A DNA stretch of 64,000 nucleotides from Mesorhizobium sp. (GCF_016793485.1 NZ_JAEULZ010000038.1:62001-126000), one strand, 5' to 3'; positions 1 through 9,781 are shown, numbered from the stretch's first letter. The notes: generated by a model from the sequence alone, not told the origin. Translations and numbers: made by a program.

Positions 1-1823
1 CACCGGGCGTCTATCGAATGATGAATGCCGCCGGCGACGTGCTCTACGTCGGCAAGGCGCGCAGCTTGAAGAAGCGCGTCACCAACTACGCCAACGGCCG
101 CTTCCACACCAATCGCATTGGCCGCATGGTGCGCGAGACGGCGACGATGGAATTCGTCGTCACCCGCACCGAGATCGAGGCGCTTCTGCTGGAAGCCAAC
201 CTGATCAAGCGGTTACGGCCGCGTTTCAACGTGCTTTTGCGCGACGACAAGTCGTTTCCGTACATCGTGCTGACGGGCAACCATCCGTCGCCCGGCATCT
301 TCAAGCACCGCGGCGCGCGCTCGCAAAAGGGCGACTATTTCGGCCCGTTTGCGTCAGCAGGGGCGGTCGGCCGCACCATCAATTCGCTGCAGCGCGCCTT
401 CCTGCTCAGGACATGCACGGATTCGGTCTTCGAGAGCCGCACGCGGCCCTGCCTGCTCTATCAGATCAAGCGTTGCTCCGGCCCCTGTACTGGCGAGATT
501 TCGACTGGCGACTACGCCGAACTGGTCGACGAGGCGAAGGACTTCCTGTCCGGCCGCAGCCAGAAGGTGAAGTCGGAAATCTCCGGGCAGATGCAGCAGG
601 CCGCCGAAGACCTCGATTTCGAGCGCGCGGCGATCTACCGCGACCGGCTTGCGGCGCTGAGCCACGTCCAGAGCCATCAGGGCATCAACCCGCAAGGCGT
701 GGAGGAAGCCGACGTCTTCGCCATCCACCTGGAAGGCGGACATATCTGCATACAGGTCTTCTTCTTCAGGACCGGGCAGAACTGGGGCAACCGCGCCTAT
801 TTTCCGAAAGCCGATCCGGCGCTTGAGGCACAGGAGGTTCTTTCGTCATTCCTCGCGCAGTTCTACGACGACAAGCCCTGTCCGCGCACGATCATGCTGT
901 CGCACAAAGTGGAGGAAGAACAGTTGCTCGAGCAGGCGCTTGCTACACGCGCAGGCCACAAGGTCTCGATAATGGTGCCCCAGCGCGGGGAGAAGAAGGA
1001 CCTGGTGGACCATGCCTTGCAGAACGCGCGCGAGGCGCTTGGGCGAAGGCTGGCAGAAACCTCGACGCAGACGCGGCTGCTCGACGGATTCGCGCAGACC
1101 TTCGGACTGGCTTCCCCGCCGCGCCGCATCGAGGTCTACGACAACTCGCACATCATGGGCACGAATGCCGTCGGCGCCATGATAGTCGCCGGGCCGGAAG
1201 GCTTCGTGAAGAACCAGTACCGCAAGTTCAACATCCGCTCGACCGACATCACGCCCGGTGATGATTTCGGCATGATGCGCGAGGTGATGGAGCGACGATT
1301 CTCCCGCCTGCTCAAGGAGCATGGCGACGAGACGACAGGTCCGGAAGACGAGGAGAGCACCAGCTTTCCGGCCTGGCCGGACGTCATCCTGATCGACGGC
1401 GGGCAGGGGCAGATGACGGCCGTGCGCCAGATGCTCTCCGAATTGGGGGTCGAGGACCGCGTGGTGGCGATCGGCGTTGCCAAGGGAAGGGACCGCGAGG
1501 CCGGCCGCGAGCAGTTTTTCACGAAGGGCAAGGGTGGGTTCACGCTGCCGGTGCGCGACCCCGTTCTCTATTTCGTGCAGCGCCTGCGCGACGAGGCGCA
1601 CCGCTTCGCAATCGGCTCGCATCGTGCGAGGCGCAAGAAGGAGATGACGCGCAATCCGCTGGACGAGATCGCCGGCATCGGGCCGACGCGCAAGCGCGCA
1701 TTGCTGCTCGCCTTCGGCACGGCCAAGGCGGTGCGCAATGCCGCGATCGACGATCTCATGGCCGTGGACGGGATTTCGGAGACCGTCGCACGCATCGTCT
1801 ACAACCATTTCCACGAAAATTGA
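1..1823 (+). CDS. uvrC: UvrABC excinuclease subunit C (5' truncated by window edge)
   Basis: UvrC makes both incisions flanking a DNA lesion handed over by UvrA2B in nucleotide excision repair. The reading frame is open from base 3 and already inside the GIY-YIG domain (PGVYRMM...VLYVGKA), so the true start lies left of the window; the ATG at 18 is internal. In order one sees the GIY-YIG nuclease, a UVR motif near [16 protein letters not shown] that docks UvrB, the RNase H-like C-terminal nuclease ([20 protein letters not shown]) and a tandem helix-hairpin-helix at the end ([25 protein letters not shown]). About 600 residues are visible, close to a full-length UvrC. pgsA follows after about 95 bases, the order seen in many alphaproteobacteria. 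Confidence 0.97.
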   Translation, partial: PGVYRMMNAAGDVLYVGKARSLKKRVTNYANGRFHTNRIGRMVRETATMEFVVTRTEIEALLLEANLIKRLRPRFNVLLRDDKSFPYIVLTGNHPSPGIFKHRGARSQKGDYFGPFASAGAVGRTINSLQRAFLLRTCTDSVFESRTRPCLLYQIKRCSGPCTGEISTGDYAELVDEAKDFLSGRSQKVKSEISGQMQQAAEDLDFERAAIYRDRLAALSHVQSHQGINPQGVEEADVFAIHLEGGHICIQVFFFRTGQNWGNRAYFPKADPALEAQEVLSSFLAQFYDDKPCPRTIMLSHKVEEEQLLEQALATRAGHKVSIMVPQRGEKKDLVDHALQNAREALGRRLAETSTQTRLLDGFAQTFGLASPPRRIEVYDNSHIMGTNAVGAMIVAGPEGFVKNQYRKFNIRSTDITPGDDFGMMREVMERRFSRLLKEHGDETTGPEDEESTSFPAWPDVILIDGGQGQMTAVRQMLSELGVEDRVVAIGVAKGRDREAGREQFFTKGKGGFTLPVRDPVLYFVQRLRDEAHRFAIGSHRARRKKEMTRNPLDEIAGIGPTRKRALLLAFGTAKAVRNAAIDDLMAVDGISETVARIVYNHFHEN

Positions 1824-1918
1824 TCGATTTCCGCGCTAAAAGCCTCTGGTCCATCGACTTTGATCGGTTGACCCCCTACATCGCGATCTGATTTCAGTAT
1901 GGCTGGATAGAGCAGAAG

Positions 1919-2509
1919 ATGGCCAGACAAGCGTTCAACCTGCCGAACATGCTGACCTACGGGCGGATACTCGCCGTTCCGCTGGTTGTTCTGTGCTTCT
2001 TCCTCGAGGGAAAGCTGCAGTCGAGCGATTTTGCTCGCTGGTCCGCGCTGGCGATTTTCATCGCGGCGAGCATCACCGATTATTTTGACGGCTACCTGGC
2101 GCGCGCCTGGCAGCAGCAGTCGAACATCGGCCGCATGCTTGACCCGATCGCGGACAAGCTTCTGGTCGCAACCTGCCTGCTGCTCCTGGCTGCCGATACG
2201 GATCGCACCATCGCCGGCTGGACGCTGTGGGCCGCCATCATCATCCTTTGCCGAGAAATCCTTGTGTCCGGCCTGCGCGAGTATCTTGCCGCGCTCAAGG
2301 TCAGCGTTCCCGTCACGCAACTCGCAAAGTGGAAGACGGCCATCCAGATGATCGCCATCGCCGTGCTGCTTGCCGGCCCCGCGCTGGACAAGATCGTGCC
2401 CTATGCGACCGAGACCGGCATCGTGCTGCTGTGGATCGCCGCGATCGTGACGCTCTACACCGGCTACGACTACTTCCGCGCCGGCGCCAAGCACATCATG
2501 GACGAGTGA
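1919..2509 (+). CDS. pgsA: CDP-diacylglycerol--glycerol-3-phosphate 3-phosphatidyltransferase
   Basis: Integral membrane enzyme of 196 residues that makes phosphatidylglycerol phosphate from CDP-diacylglycerol and glycerol 3-phosphate, the committed step to phosphatidylglycerol and cardiolipin. The CDP-alcohol phosphotransferase motif DGx2ARx8Gx3Dx3D is intact (DGYLAR then G, D and D in GRMLDPIAD). Several hydrophobic helices follow, and the N-terminus FNLPNMLTYGRILAVP is typical of PgsA. The start ATG has a purine-rich AGAGCAGAAG just upstream. moaD begins one base after its stop, so the two are probably cotranscribed. A second, more divergent paralogue lies at 7271-7831; this copy is the better candidate for the true PgsA because of its place behind uvrC. 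Confidence 0.93.
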   Translation: MARQAFNLPNMLTYGRILAVPLVVLCFFLEGKLQSSDFARWSALAIFIAASITDYFDGYLARAWQQQSNIGRMLDPIADKLLVATCLLLLAADTDRTIAGWTLWAAIIILCREILVSGLREYLAALKVSVPVTQLAKWKTAIQMIAIAVLLAGPALDKIVPYATETGIVLLWIAAIVTLYTGYDYFRAGAKHIMDE

Positions 2510-2510
2510 G

Positions 2511-2765
2511 GTGACCAAGCTCGTCTATTTCGCCTGGGTGCGCGAACGCATCGGCAAGCCGGACGAGACGGTCGAACTGCCGCCCAACGTCCAGACGGTC
2601 AGGGATCTTCTGCTCTGGCTCAAGGGGCGGGGCGAGGAATACGAGCATGCGCTGCGGCACCCCGAGGTGATCCGCGTCGCGATCAATCACGAGCATGTCG
2701 ACCACGGCACGAAGATCGCAGGTGCGGCTGAGATCGCGCTTTTCCCACCGATGACGGGCGGCTGA
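2511..2765 (+). CDS. moaD: Molybdopterin synthase sulfur-carrier subunit
   Basis: Ubiquitin-fold sulfur carrier of 84 residues. Its C-terminal Gly-Gly (PPMTGG) becomes a thiocarboxylate and donates sulfur to precursor Z inside molybdopterin synthase. Length and the GG terminus fit MoaD, and moaE follows five bases downstream. The start is GTG, placed one base after the pgsA stop, so expression probably depends on translational coupling. Other ubiquitin-fold carriers such as ThiS also end in GG, but the moaE neighbour decides the call. Confidence 0.95.
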   Translation: MTKLVYFAWVRERIGKPDETVELPPNVQTVRDLLLWLKGRGEEYEHALRHPEVIRVAINHEHVDHGTKIAGAAEIALFPPMTGG

Positions 2766-2769
2766 CGCC

Positions 2770-3240
2770 ATGGTCGGTCCTGTCGTGCCGATCGTCCGCA
2801 TCGAGGCGAAGGACTTCGACGTTGCTGCCGAGATCGATGGGCTGCGGCGAGGCAATGCCGATATCGGCGCGGTCGTGACGTTCTCGGGCATATGTCGGGA
2901 TGAGTCAGGCACGCTTGCAGCGCTCGAACTGGAACACTATCCGGGTATGGCCGAGGCCGAGATCGGCCGCATCGCCGCGCAGGCCATCGAGCGTTGGCCG
3001 CTGGCCGGACTGGTCGCCATCCATCGCCATGGCAAGATCAGGCCGGGGGAGAACATCGTCCTTGTCGTGGCAGCTTCCAGACACCGGCGCGCAGCCTTCG
3101 AGGCGGCTGAGTTCATGATGGACTACCTGAAATCCAATGCCCCCTTCTGGAAGAAGGAACACCGCGCCGATGGCGGCGAGGGCGGCTGGGTGGATGCCAA
3201 GGCAAGCGACGACGAGGCTGCGCTGCGGTGGCGAAAATAG
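2770..3240 (+). CDS. moaE: Molybdopterin synthase catalytic subunit
   Basis: Large subunit of the MoaD2-MoaE2 synthase that converts cyclic pyranopterin monophosphate to molybdopterin. The 156-residue protein shows the family blocks: FSGICRDE near the start, ELEHYPGMAE, HRHGKIRPGE, SRHRRAAFEAAE and the catalytic-lysine region LKSNAPFWKKE. Length is normal. It follows moaD directly. The start ATG is preceded by GCGGCTGACGCC, without a strong Shine-Dalgarno, again consistent with coupling to moaD. Confidence 0.95.
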   Translation: MVGPVVPIVRIEAKDFDVAAEIDGLRRGNADIGAVVTFSGICRDESGTLAALELEHYPGMAEAEIGRIAAQAIERWPLAGLVAIHRHGKIRPGENIVLVVAASRHRRAAFEAAEFMMDYLKSNAPFWKKEHRADGGEGGWVDAKASDDEAALRWRK

Positions 3241-3305
3241 CAGCACGCGGCCACGGAACCGACTCAATCGTGCATGAGCTTGGCCGCCATACAAGAGGAG
3301 TTAGT

Positions 3306-4076
3306 ATGCTGGGAAAATTGGCCGAACTGATCCTTTTCGGCATCGCGCCGCTCGCGCTCGGCGGTTTGCTGATGCCGGGAGCGGCCTTCGCCGAGGAGGT
3401 GGAAATCGTCGGTGAGGTCTCTTACCGCGAGCGGATCGCGCTGCCCGCCAACGCGGTGCTATCCGTGCAACTCGCCGACGTGTCGCTCGCGGACGCTCCC
3501 GCTTCGGTGATCGCCGAGCAGACGATCGACCCGGCCGGACAGGTGCCGATCAAGTTCACGCTCAAATTTGACTCTGCGGTCATCCAGCCGAAGATGAATT
3601 ACGCCGTCCAGGCGCGCATCACCGTGGATGACAAATTGTGGTTCATCAACGACGAGCGCTATTCGGTCGATCCGACAAAGGCCGAACCGGTGCAGATGTG
3701 GCTCCGCAGGGTCAGCGAGGACACGGCGCCTCCTGCGCCGGCGCTGTTCGATACCACGTGGCTCGCGGAAGACATCGGAGGCAAGGGCGTCATCGACGAC
3801 GCGCAAACGACGTTGAGCATAGCCGAGGACGGCAGCGTTACGGGTCGCGGCGGCTGCAACGGCTATTTTTCACAGGCGACCATCGATGGCGAGAAGATCA
3901 GCTTCGGCAAGGCTGGCTCAACCATGATGGCCTGCCCGGAAGCGATGATGGATCAGGAGCGCCGGTTCCACGAAGCGCTGGAAAAGACCGCGAGCTTCCG
4001 GTTCAACGAGGAGGGAAAGCTTTTTCTGGTCGACGCGGACGGAAACGATCTGGTGCGCTTTTCGAACGAGGGCTGA
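3306..4076 (+). CDS. Secreted protein with YbaY-like and META/HslJ domains
   Basis: A 256-residue exported protein. The chosen ATG has AAGAGGAG about eight bases upstream; a longer in-frame start at 3228 would overlap moaE and lacks this site. A signal peptide is clear (hydrophobic stretch to MPGAAFAEE, cleavage after AFA). Residues about 30-140 resemble the YbaY domain (VSYRERIALPANAVLSVQL, ARITVDDKLWF). Residues about 145-250 are a META/HslJ domain (TTWLAED, GRGGCNGYF, MMACPEAMMDQERRFHEAL). HslJ-type domains are linked to heat and novobiocin tolerance in E. coli; no enzymatic role is known. It is followed by a strong terminator shared with ndk. Confidence 0.85.
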   Translation: MLGKLAELILFGIAPLALGGLLMPGAAFAEEVEIVGEVSYRERIALPANAVLSVQLADVSLADAPASVIAEQTIDPAGQVPIKFTLKFDSAVIQPKMNYAVQARITVDDKLWFINDERYSVDPTKAEPVQMWLRRVSEDTAPPAPALFDTTWLAEDIGGKGVIDDAQTTLSIAEDGSVTGRGGCNGYFSQATIDGEKISFGKAGSTMMACPEAMMDQERRFHEALEKTASFRFNEEGKLFLVDADGNDLVRFSNEG

Positions 4077-4092
4077 CGCAGATCGAAGGTAC

Positions 4093-4123
4093 AAAAAAGC
4101 CGGCGCCCCGCGCCGGCTTTTTT
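4093..4123. terminator. Bidirectional Rho-independent terminator
   Basis: Eight-base-pair GC stem GCCGGCGC/GCGCCGGC with a three-base loop, flanked by A6 on the left and T6 on the right. It lies between the convergent YbaY/META gene and ndk and can serve both strands. Confidence 0.93.
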
Positions 4124-4166
4124 CGTTCTGGATCAACCGCTTGGCGCGGCCGACGGATTCACTGTC

Positions 4167-4589
4167 TCAGCCGACGATCTCGATGTCGGAGAACCAGTAC
4201 TTGATCTCCTGGGCGGCGGTTTCCGGCGCGTCCGAGCCGTGCACGGAGTTCTCGCCGATCGACACGGCGTGGGTCTTGCGAATGGTGCCTGCGTCGGCGT
4301 TGGCCGGGTTCGTCGCGCCCATGACTTCACGGTTCTTCAGGATGGCGTTCTCGCCTTCGAGAACCTGGACGATGGTCGGGCCGGAGGTCATGGTGTCGAC
4401 GAGCTCGCCGAAGAAAGGACGCTCCTTGTGGACGGCGTAGAAACCTTCGGCCTCGCGACGGCTCATCCACACGCGCTTGGAAGCCACGACGCGCAGCCCT
4501 GCGTCCTCGAGCATCTTCGTGATCGCGCCGGTGAGGTTGCGCCGGGTCGCGTCCGGCTTGATCATCGAGAAGGTGCGTTCGATCGCCAT
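4167..4589 (-). CDS. ndk: Nucleoside diphosphate kinase
   Basis: Transfers the gamma-phosphate of ATP to nucleoside diphosphates through a phosphohistidine. The 140-residue length is standard. The start [18 protein letters not shown] is the family N-terminus; an in-frame extension to 4652 is not supported. The active-site histidine is H117 in GENSVHGSD, with the [11 protein letters not shown] nucleotide-binding loop before it. It is transcribed toward the shared terminator at 4093-4123. Confidence 0.97.
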   Translation of the reverse strand: MAIERTFSMIKPDATRRNLTGAITKMLEDAGLRVVASKRVWMSRREAEGFYAVHKERPFFGELVDTMTSGPTIVQVLEGENAILKNREVMGATNPANADAGTIRKTHAVSIGENSVHGSDAPETAAQEIKYWFSDIEIVG

Positions 4590-4817
4590 GTTGTATTCCT
4601 GTGTTGCTGGGAAAGGTGGCGGCTCTATACAGGCAGGGGCCAGCCTTGCCAAGCGCGGGAACCTGCTTTGGAAAGCGCCGTCTCAGGCCGCCGCGCAGAA
4701 GACTGCCGCCGCTCGGGCTTGGTGAGGCGGCTTTTGGAGCCCGTTTGCCATTGGCTCGGCATCCATACGGTTCTAAGAACGGGCAGTACTGCGACTGTGC
4801 GCGGGGAGAGGAAGCCT

Positions 4818-5330
4818 TTGAAACAGCATTTCACAATGTTTGCCGCCTATAACGCCTGGGCCAACCAGCGCATCTACGAGGCAGCCGGCGAGCTGACCAA
4901 GGAAGAGTTCGGCCGTGATATGGGCGCGTTCTTCAAGTCCATGCGTGGTACGCTGAATCATCTGCTGGTGACCGACCGGATCTGGCTAAAACGCTTCACC
5001 GGCGAAGGGGAGGCTCCCTCCGCGCTCGACACCATACTCTACATCGACTTCGCGAAACTTCGCACTGCGCGCGAAGCTGAAGACCAGCGGCTGTCGGGCT
5101 GGATCGGCTCGCTCAGCGACAGGCAGATGGCTGGACGCTTCACCTACATGACCGTGACCGACATGCGGACGATCTCGCAGCGGCTTGCGCCGGCGCTGGC
5201 GCACCTGTTCAACCACCAGACGCATCATCGCGGACAGGCGCATTCGATCCTGACAGGCCTGGGCAAGGACGCGCCTTCGCTCGACCTGATCTACTTCCAG
5301 CGAACGGAAGAGGGCCGGGCGTACGCGTAG
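4818..5330 (+). CDS. DinB family metal-dependent protein
   Basis: Four-helix-bundle DinB/YfiT superfamily protein of 170 residues. The three metal-binding histidine positions are visible (LNHLL near residue 50; HQTHHRGQ near 135-142). The likely start is TTG at 4818 (LKQHFTMFAAYNAWAN), six bases after GGAGAGGAAG; the open frame extends far upstream but runs antisense through ndk. Members act as thiol-dependent transferases or are of unknown function; the substrate cannot be read from sequence. It stands alone, converging on purN. Confidence 0.85.
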   Translation: MKQHFTMFAAYNAWANQRIYEAAGELTKEEFGRDMGAFFKSMRGTLNHLLVTDRIWLKRFTGEGEAPSALDTILYIDFAKLRTAREAEDQRLSGWIGSLSDRQMAGRFTYMTVTDMRTISQRLAPALAHLFNHQTHHRGQAHSILTGLGKDAPSLDLIYFQRTEEGRAYA

Positions 5331-5336
5331 CGTTCC

Positions 5337-6050
5337 TCAGGGGGTGAAACGGGCCAGCGCCTCGAGGTCCAGGTCCTCGCTCCACGAAGCAGGCGAAAAC
5401 AGCCGGGCGCTGCCATCCCGCGACCCCTCATGGAAATCGACGAAAACGGTGCGGCTATCGGCCATCGCCACCTTGCCTTCGGCAACCAGCTTCAGCGCGA
5501 GGGGATAGAGCTCATGCTCGGCCTTGAGGACGCGCGCTGCCAGATTGGTCTCGGTGTCGTCCGTCAGAACAGGCACGGCGGCCTGCGCGATGATCGGGCC
5601 GCCATCCATTTCGGCGGTGACGAAATGCACCGTGCAGCCATGGATTCGAACACCGGCCTCAAGCACCCGGCGATGCGTATCCAGCCCCTTGAAGGACGGC
5701 AGCAGGGCAGGGTGGATATTGATCAAGCGGCCTTCCCAGCTTTCGACGAAGCCGGCGGCCAGCAGGCGCATGTAGCCGGCGAGGCAGACGATGTCGGCGC
5801 CGATGTCGCGCAGGTTCGCGTCGATTGCGGCGTCATGCGCTTCCTTGCTGGAATAGTCGCTTCGCGGGATCGCCGCGGTCGCGATGCCCCTGTCGGCAGC
5901 GAAGGCCAGCCCGGGCGCTTCGGCAACGTCGGATATGACTGCGACAATGTCGGCGGGATAGGACGTGTCTTCCGCGGCTTCGATGAGCCGGGCCATGTTG
6001 GTTCCGCGCCCGGAAATCAGGATCGCGACGCGCTTGCGCTGGCCTGTCAT
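5337..6050 (-). CDS. purN: Phosphoribosylglycinamide formyltransferase
   Basis: Third step of purine synthesis, using 10-formyltetrahydrofolate to formylate GAR. The N-terminal [14 protein letters not shown] binds the phosphoribosyl group; catalytic N111, H113 and D149 sit in [11 protein letters not shown] and AEMDGGPI. At 237 residues it is about 20 longer than usual, because of a C-terminal tail ([16 protein letters not shown]). The start ATG overlaps the purM stop as ATGA, so the two are translationally coupled in the classical purM-purN operon. Confidence 0.96.
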   Translation of the reverse strand: MTGQRKRVAILISGRGTNMARLIEAAEDTSYPADIVAVISDVAEAPGLAFAADRGIATAAIPRSDYSSKEAHDAAIDANLRDIGADIVCLAGYMRLLAAGFVESWEGRLINIHPALLPSFKGLDTHRRVLEAGVRIHGCTVHFVTAEMDGGPIIAQAAVPVLTDDTETNLAARVLKAEHELYPLALKLVAEGKVAMADSRTVFVDFHEGSRDGSARLFSPASWSEDLDLEALARFTP

Positions 6051-7105
6051 AGGACGATCGACCCCCGGTAGATGACGCCGGTGTCGCGTCTCGGCACGAT
6101 GCGGCCGATCGGCGTGACGGTTTCGCCGGCTTCCTGCAGCACCGCCGCGACCTGTGCAGCCTGTCCGGCCGCGACAGCCAGAACCATGCCGACGCCGCAG
6201 TTGAAGGTGCGCATCATCTCGGTGGCGGAGACGCCGCCCGTCTTCGACAGCCAGCCGAACACCGGCGGAACCGGGATCATGTCCAGGTCGAGTTCGGCCG
6301 AAAAATCCTTGGGCAGAACGCGCGGGATGTTTTCGGGGAAGCCGCCGCCGGTGATGTGGGCGAGGGCCTTGATGCCGTGCGTGCCGCGGATCGCCTGCAG
6401 CAGGGGTTTTACGTAGATGCGCGTCGGCTCCAGCAGAGCCTCGCCAAGCGTCTGCCCGTCCGCGAAGGGGGCGGGGTCCGACCACTTCAGCCCGGACATC
6501 CCGACGATGCGCCGGACGAGCGAAAAGCCGTTCGAATGGACGCCCGACGAAGCGAGGCCGAGCAGCACGTCGCCCTCGACGATATCGTCCGTCGGCAGGA
6601 GCTGGCCGCGTTCGGCGGCGCCGACGGCGAAGCCGGCGAGGTCGTAGTCGTTGCCATGGTACATGCCCGGCATCTCGGCCGTCTCGCCGCCGATCAGCGC
6701 GCAACCGGCCTGGCGGCAGCCTTCGGCGATGCCGCCGACGATCGCGGCACCCTGCTCGGGATCGAGCTTGCCGGTCGCGAAATAGTCGAGGAAGAACAGC
6801 GGCTCCGCGCCCTGCACGACGATGTCGTTGACGCACATCGCCACGAGGTCGATGCCGATCGTGTCGTGCTTGCCCGCTTCGATCGCGATCTTGAGCTTGG
6901 TGCCGACGCCGTCATTGGCTGCAACCAGGACGGGGTCTGTAAACCCTGCGGCCTTCAGGTCGAACAGCCCGCCGAACCCGCCGATCTCCCCGTCCGCTCC
7001 GGGCCGGCGCGTCGAGCGCACGGCCGGCTTGATCTTTTCGACCATGAGATTGCCGGCATCGATGTCGACGCCCGCTTCGGCATAGGTGAGGCCGTTCTTG
7101 ATCAT
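6047..7105 (-). CDS. purM: Phosphoribosylformylglycinamidine cyclo-ligase
   Basis: AIR synthetase, 352 residues. It closes the imidazole ring of the purine precursor with ATP. Family marks include [29 protein letters not shown], the ATP-binding region [11 protein letters not shown] and [13 protein letters not shown]. The start [15 protein letters not shown] was chosen over an upstream extension to 7219 because it matches PurM N-termini. purN overlaps by ATGA. Upstream lies a 165-base divergent spacer before the phosphatidyltransferase at 7271. Confidence 0.97.
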   Translation of the reverse strand: MIKNGLTYAEAGVDIDAGNLMVEKIKPAVRSTRRPGADGEIGGFGGLFDLKAAGFTDPVLVAANDGVGTKLKIAIEAGKHDTIGIDLVAMCVNDIVVQGAEPLFFLDYFATGKLDPEQGAAIVGGIAEGCRQAGCALIGGETAEMPGMYHGNDYDLAGFAVGAAERGQLLPTDDIVEGDVLLGLASSGVHSNGFSLVRRIVGMSGLKWSDPAPFADGQTLGEALLEPTRIYVKPLLQAIRGTHGIKALAHITGGGFPENIPRVLPKDFSAELDLDMIPVPPVFGWLSKTGGVSATEMMRTFNCGVGMVLAVAAGQAAQVAAVLQEAGETVTPIGRIVPRRDTGVIYRGSIVL

Positions 7106-7270
7106 CGCTCCATCCAGTCGGGTCGCTGTCGCGGCTCTTCGCATGAACGCGCCATGCCCGCAAGAAGTCAACGACCGCAATGGCGTCGGACTATTGCTGG
7201 CAGGGACGATGAGGCCCATCTATCTGGACGCCCCCAATCTGAAGCACGGGCGGAAAGGAGGACCGAAGGC

Positions 7271-7831
7271 GTGACGATACCCAACATGATCACGATCGTC
7301 CGGTTCCTGCTGGTCCCGGCCGTGATCTACTGGCTGCTGAGCGGGGAGTGGATGATGGCTTTCGCCGGCTTCCTGATCGCCGGCATTTCGGATGGCGTGG
7401 ACGGCTTCATCGCGCGACGATTCAACCAGCGTTCAAGGCTGGGCAGCTACCTGGACCCTGCCGCCGACAAGCTGCTGCTGGTCAGCGTGTTCGTCGTGCT
7501 GGGGGTGCTCGGACAACTGCCGCTATGGCTGGTGGTCGCAGCGGTCAGCCGCGATGCGCTCATCGTCCTGGCGATTATTCTGTCATCCTTGATGGGCAGC
7601 CCGGTAGAAGTCCGGCCGCTTATGGTATCCAAGGCAAACACCGCCGCCCAGATAACATTGGCCGCCGTCGTCCTCGCCGAACTGGCCTTGACGGCCACTT
7701 TCGGGCCTCTGAGGCCGGCATTGATAATCGTTTCCGGCATCTTGACCGTGGCTTCGGCTGGGGCCTATCTCGTAGCCTGGTCGAGGCATATGAACACCCA
7801 TGGCGAAAGCGGTCCACAAGCCGGGCGATGA
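7271..7831 (+). CDS. CDP-alcohol phosphatidyltransferase (PgsA paralogue)
   Basis: A 186-residue membrane protein with an intact CDP-alcohol phosphotransferase motif (DGFIAR, then G, D and D in GSYLDPAAD) and about five hydrophobic helices. The GTG start follows AAAGGAGG by nine bases. It heads an operon with the AI-2E permease, whose start lies 32 bases inside this gene. In other Rhizobiales a copy in this position is usually labelled cardiolipin synthase-like or PgsA-like; the alcohol acceptor cannot be decided here. Confidence 0.85.
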   Translation: MTIPNMITIVRFLLVPAVIYWLLSGEWMMAFAGFLIAGISDGVDGFIARRFNQRSRLGSYLDPAADKLLLVSVFVVLGVLGQLPLWLVVAAVSRDALIVLAIILSSLMGSPVEVRPLMVSKANTAAQITLAAVVLAELALTATFGPLRPALIIVSGILTVASAGAYLVAWSRHMNTHGESGPQAGR

Positions 7832-9014
7832 GATCGACGAAATAGCAGAGGCGGTGGTAGCCGCGAATTTTCGGCGGCAGATTCGTTTCTGGCTGATCGC
7901 GGCCGCGCTGCTCTGTGCGTTTCTCTATCTGTTCAGCAACATCTTGCTGCCGTTCGTGGCGGGAATGGCGCTCGCCTATTTTCTCGATCCTGTTGCAGAC
8001 CGGCTGGAGCGGCTGGGTCTGTCGCGGACCGCATCGACATTCCTTATCCTGCTTGCCTTCATCGTGGTTTTCGCGACGGCGATGGTGGTTCTGGTGCCGA
8101 TCCTGGCGACGCAGCTTGCGGATTTCCTCGATAAGCTGCCGAACTATCTCGCCAAATTCCAGGGCCTTGTCACCGGCTTCAGCCCGCAATGGCTGGAACA
8201 GCGTTTCGGACTTGACGCCGAGAGCCTGCAGAATGGACTGAATTCTCTTGTCACCGCGAGCATGGGCTTCTTCACCACGATCTTCCAGTCAATCTGGAAC
8301 TCTGGTGTCGCCTTGTTCAGCATCGCGGGTCTGTTTGTGGTGACACCCGTCGTCGCCTTCTACATGTTGCTCGACTGGGACAGGATGGTCGCCAAGGTCG
8401 ACAGTTGGGTTCCGCGTGACCATGTCGAGACGGTTCGTACGATCGCGACGGATATCAATGCCGCGACGGCGGGCTTCGTGCGCGGGCAGGGAACACTGTG
8501 CCTGATTCTCGGCATCTTCTACGCGATAGGCCTGACCCTGACGGGCCTGAATTTCGGCATCCTGATCGGCCTCTTCGCCGGCCTGATCAGCTTCATCCCC
8601 TATGTCGGCTCGATCGTCGGTCTCGTGCTGGCGGTGGGCGTGGCATTCGTCCAGTTCTGGCCGGACTGGATCATGGTCGCCGCGGTCGCCTGCGTTTTCT
8701 TCGCCGGGCAGTTCATTGAGGGCAACATCCTGCAGCCGAGGCTCGTGGGAAAAAGCGTCGGGCTGCACCCGGTCTGGCTGATGTTCGCGCTGTTTGCGTT
8801 CGGTGCGCTTTTCGGCTTCGTCGGCCTTTTGGTCGCCGTGCCGGCGGCGGCGATCGTGGCCGTCCTGGTACGCTTCGCCCTTTCCCGCTACCTGGACTCG
8901 CCGCTCTATACCGGGCATGCGGAGCCGGTCGAAACGCCCGAAATCGACGTGGTGATCGTCAAGCCGAAGCCTGCTGCGAGCCGCAAGGCTGCCGGCAAGC
9001 CCGGCAGGACTTGA
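7800..9014 (+). CDS. AI-2E family transporter (PerM/YdiK type)
   Basis: Polytopic membrane protein of 404 residues with about eight hydrophobic segments and the family centre GLISFIPYVGSIVG followed by QFIEGNILQPRLVGKSVGLHP. Family members export small molecules or ions (AI-2, Na+/H+); the substrate here is unknown. The start ATG overlaps the upstream phosphatidyltransferase by 32 bases, and hdaA starts ten bases after the stop, so the three form one operon. The C-terminal tail is cytoplasmic and Lys/Ala rich. Confidence 0.9.
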   Translation: MAKAVHKPGDEIDEIAEAVVAANFRRQIRFWLIAAALLCAFLYLFSNILLPFVAGMALAYFLDPVADRLERLGLSRTASTFLILLAFIVVFATAMVVLVPILATQLADFLDKLPNYLAKFQGLVTGFSPQWLEQRFGLDAESLQNGLNSLVTASMGFFTTIFQSIWNSGVALFSIAGLFVVTPVVAFYMLLDWDRMVAKVDSWVPRDHVETVRTIATDINAATAGFVRGQGTLCLILGIFYAIGLTLTGLNFGILIGLFAGLISFIPYVGSIVGLVLAVGVAFVQFWPDWIMVAAVACVFFAGQFIEGNILQPRLVGKSVGLHPVWLMFALFAFGALFGFVGLLVAVPAAAIVAVLVRFALSRYLDSPLYTGHAEPVETPEIDVVIVKPKPAASRKAAGKPGRT

Positions 9015-9023
9015 AATCAGGTC

Positions 9024-9719
9024 ATGCCGTCCGACACGCATCGGCAAATCCCGCTCGACCTTGCCCATAGGCCAGGTCACTCGCGCGAGGAACTTGTCGT
9101 CTCCGATGCCAACAGGCAGGCTGTGGCGCTCGTCGACGCATGGCCGGAATGGCCGGCGCCGGTTGTCGTCCTCGCTGGCCCGGCGGGATCGGGAAAGTCG
9201 CATCTCGCCTCCATATGGGCCGATGCTGCGAACGCCATCTTCATGGATGCCGGGCGCATAGAATCCGAGCTTGAGGAAGCGGAGCTCGACCATCCGGTCG
9301 CGATTGACGACGCCGATATCGATCTCGACGAGCATGGCCTCTTCCATCTCATCAACGCCGCGCGCGCCGCCGGAACGCAGGTGCTCCTGACGTCAAAGCG
9401 CTTTCCGTCTGCCTGGGGGGTCAGGCTTCCCGATCTTGCCTCAAGGCTGAAGGCCGCCGCGACCGTCGAGATACTGGAGCCGGATGACCATCTGCTCGCA
9501 GCCGTCATCACCAAGCTATTCGCGGACCGGCAGGTCGAGGTTGAGCCGCATGTCGTCCAGTTTCTCGTCAGGCGGATAGAACGCTCGCTTTCCACCGCGA
9601 TCGACGTCGTGGAGCGCCTCGACAGGGCAGCACTGGAACAGAAAAGCCGTATTACGCGGGCATTGGCCGCCCAGACGGTCAACGCGCTGGACAGCGGGCA
9701 GGCGAACCTGGACCTGTAG
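9024..9719 (+). CDS. hdaA: DnaA-related replication regulator HdaA
   Basis: A 231-residue AAA+ protein homologous to DnaA domain III without the DNA-binding domain IV, as in Hda. The N-terminal RQIPLDLAHRP contains a QxPLxL clamp-binding element, placing it at the beta clamp, where Hda stimulates hydrolysis of DnaA-bound ATP after initiation. Walker A is GPAGSGKSH; Walker B is AIDDADIDLDE; sensor and lid regions follow (LPDLASRLKAA). In several rhizobia I recall this gene directly before ppk; here ppk is about 10.6 kb away. Confidence 0.88.
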   Translation: MPSDTHRQIPLDLAHRPGHSREELVVSDANRQAVALVDAWPEWPAPVVVLAGPAGSGKSHLASIWADAANAIFMDAGRIESELEEAELDHPVAIDDADIDLDEHGLFHLINAARAAGTQVLLTSKRFPSAWGVRLPDLASRLKAAATVEILEPDDHLLAAVITKLFADRQVEVEPHVVQFLVRRIERSLSTAIDVVERLDRAALEQKSRITRALAAQTVNALDSGQANLDL

Positions 9720-9748
9720 GAGTGCAGCAACCGACACCGGATCGCGCT

Positions 9749-9781
9749 TTTCCGGTTGCGTTCCGGTTCCGAAAACTCTAG
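9749..9781. repeat. Possible decayed palindromic intergenic repeat
   Basis: The spacer after hdaA carries TTTTCCGGTTGCGTT and then CCGGTTCCGAAAACTCTAG. The outer TTTTC/GAAAA ends and inner CCGG blocks are self-complementary, and the CTCTAG end resembles the right end of the repeat at 40903-40966. It could be a degenerate member of the same rhizobial repeat class, or just part of an hdaA terminator; no T-run follows. Confidence 0.35.

Noticed and set aside
846-1814. Long open frame on the minus strand opposite uvrC
   Set aside because: It is the complement of a clear uvrC frame, has no ribosome-binding site and reads as Arg/His/Leu-rich antisense.
5337-6836. 499-codon minus-strand frame fused to purN
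   Set aside because: The part before 6050 is an alternative frame of purM; purN begins at its own ATG overlapping the purM stop.
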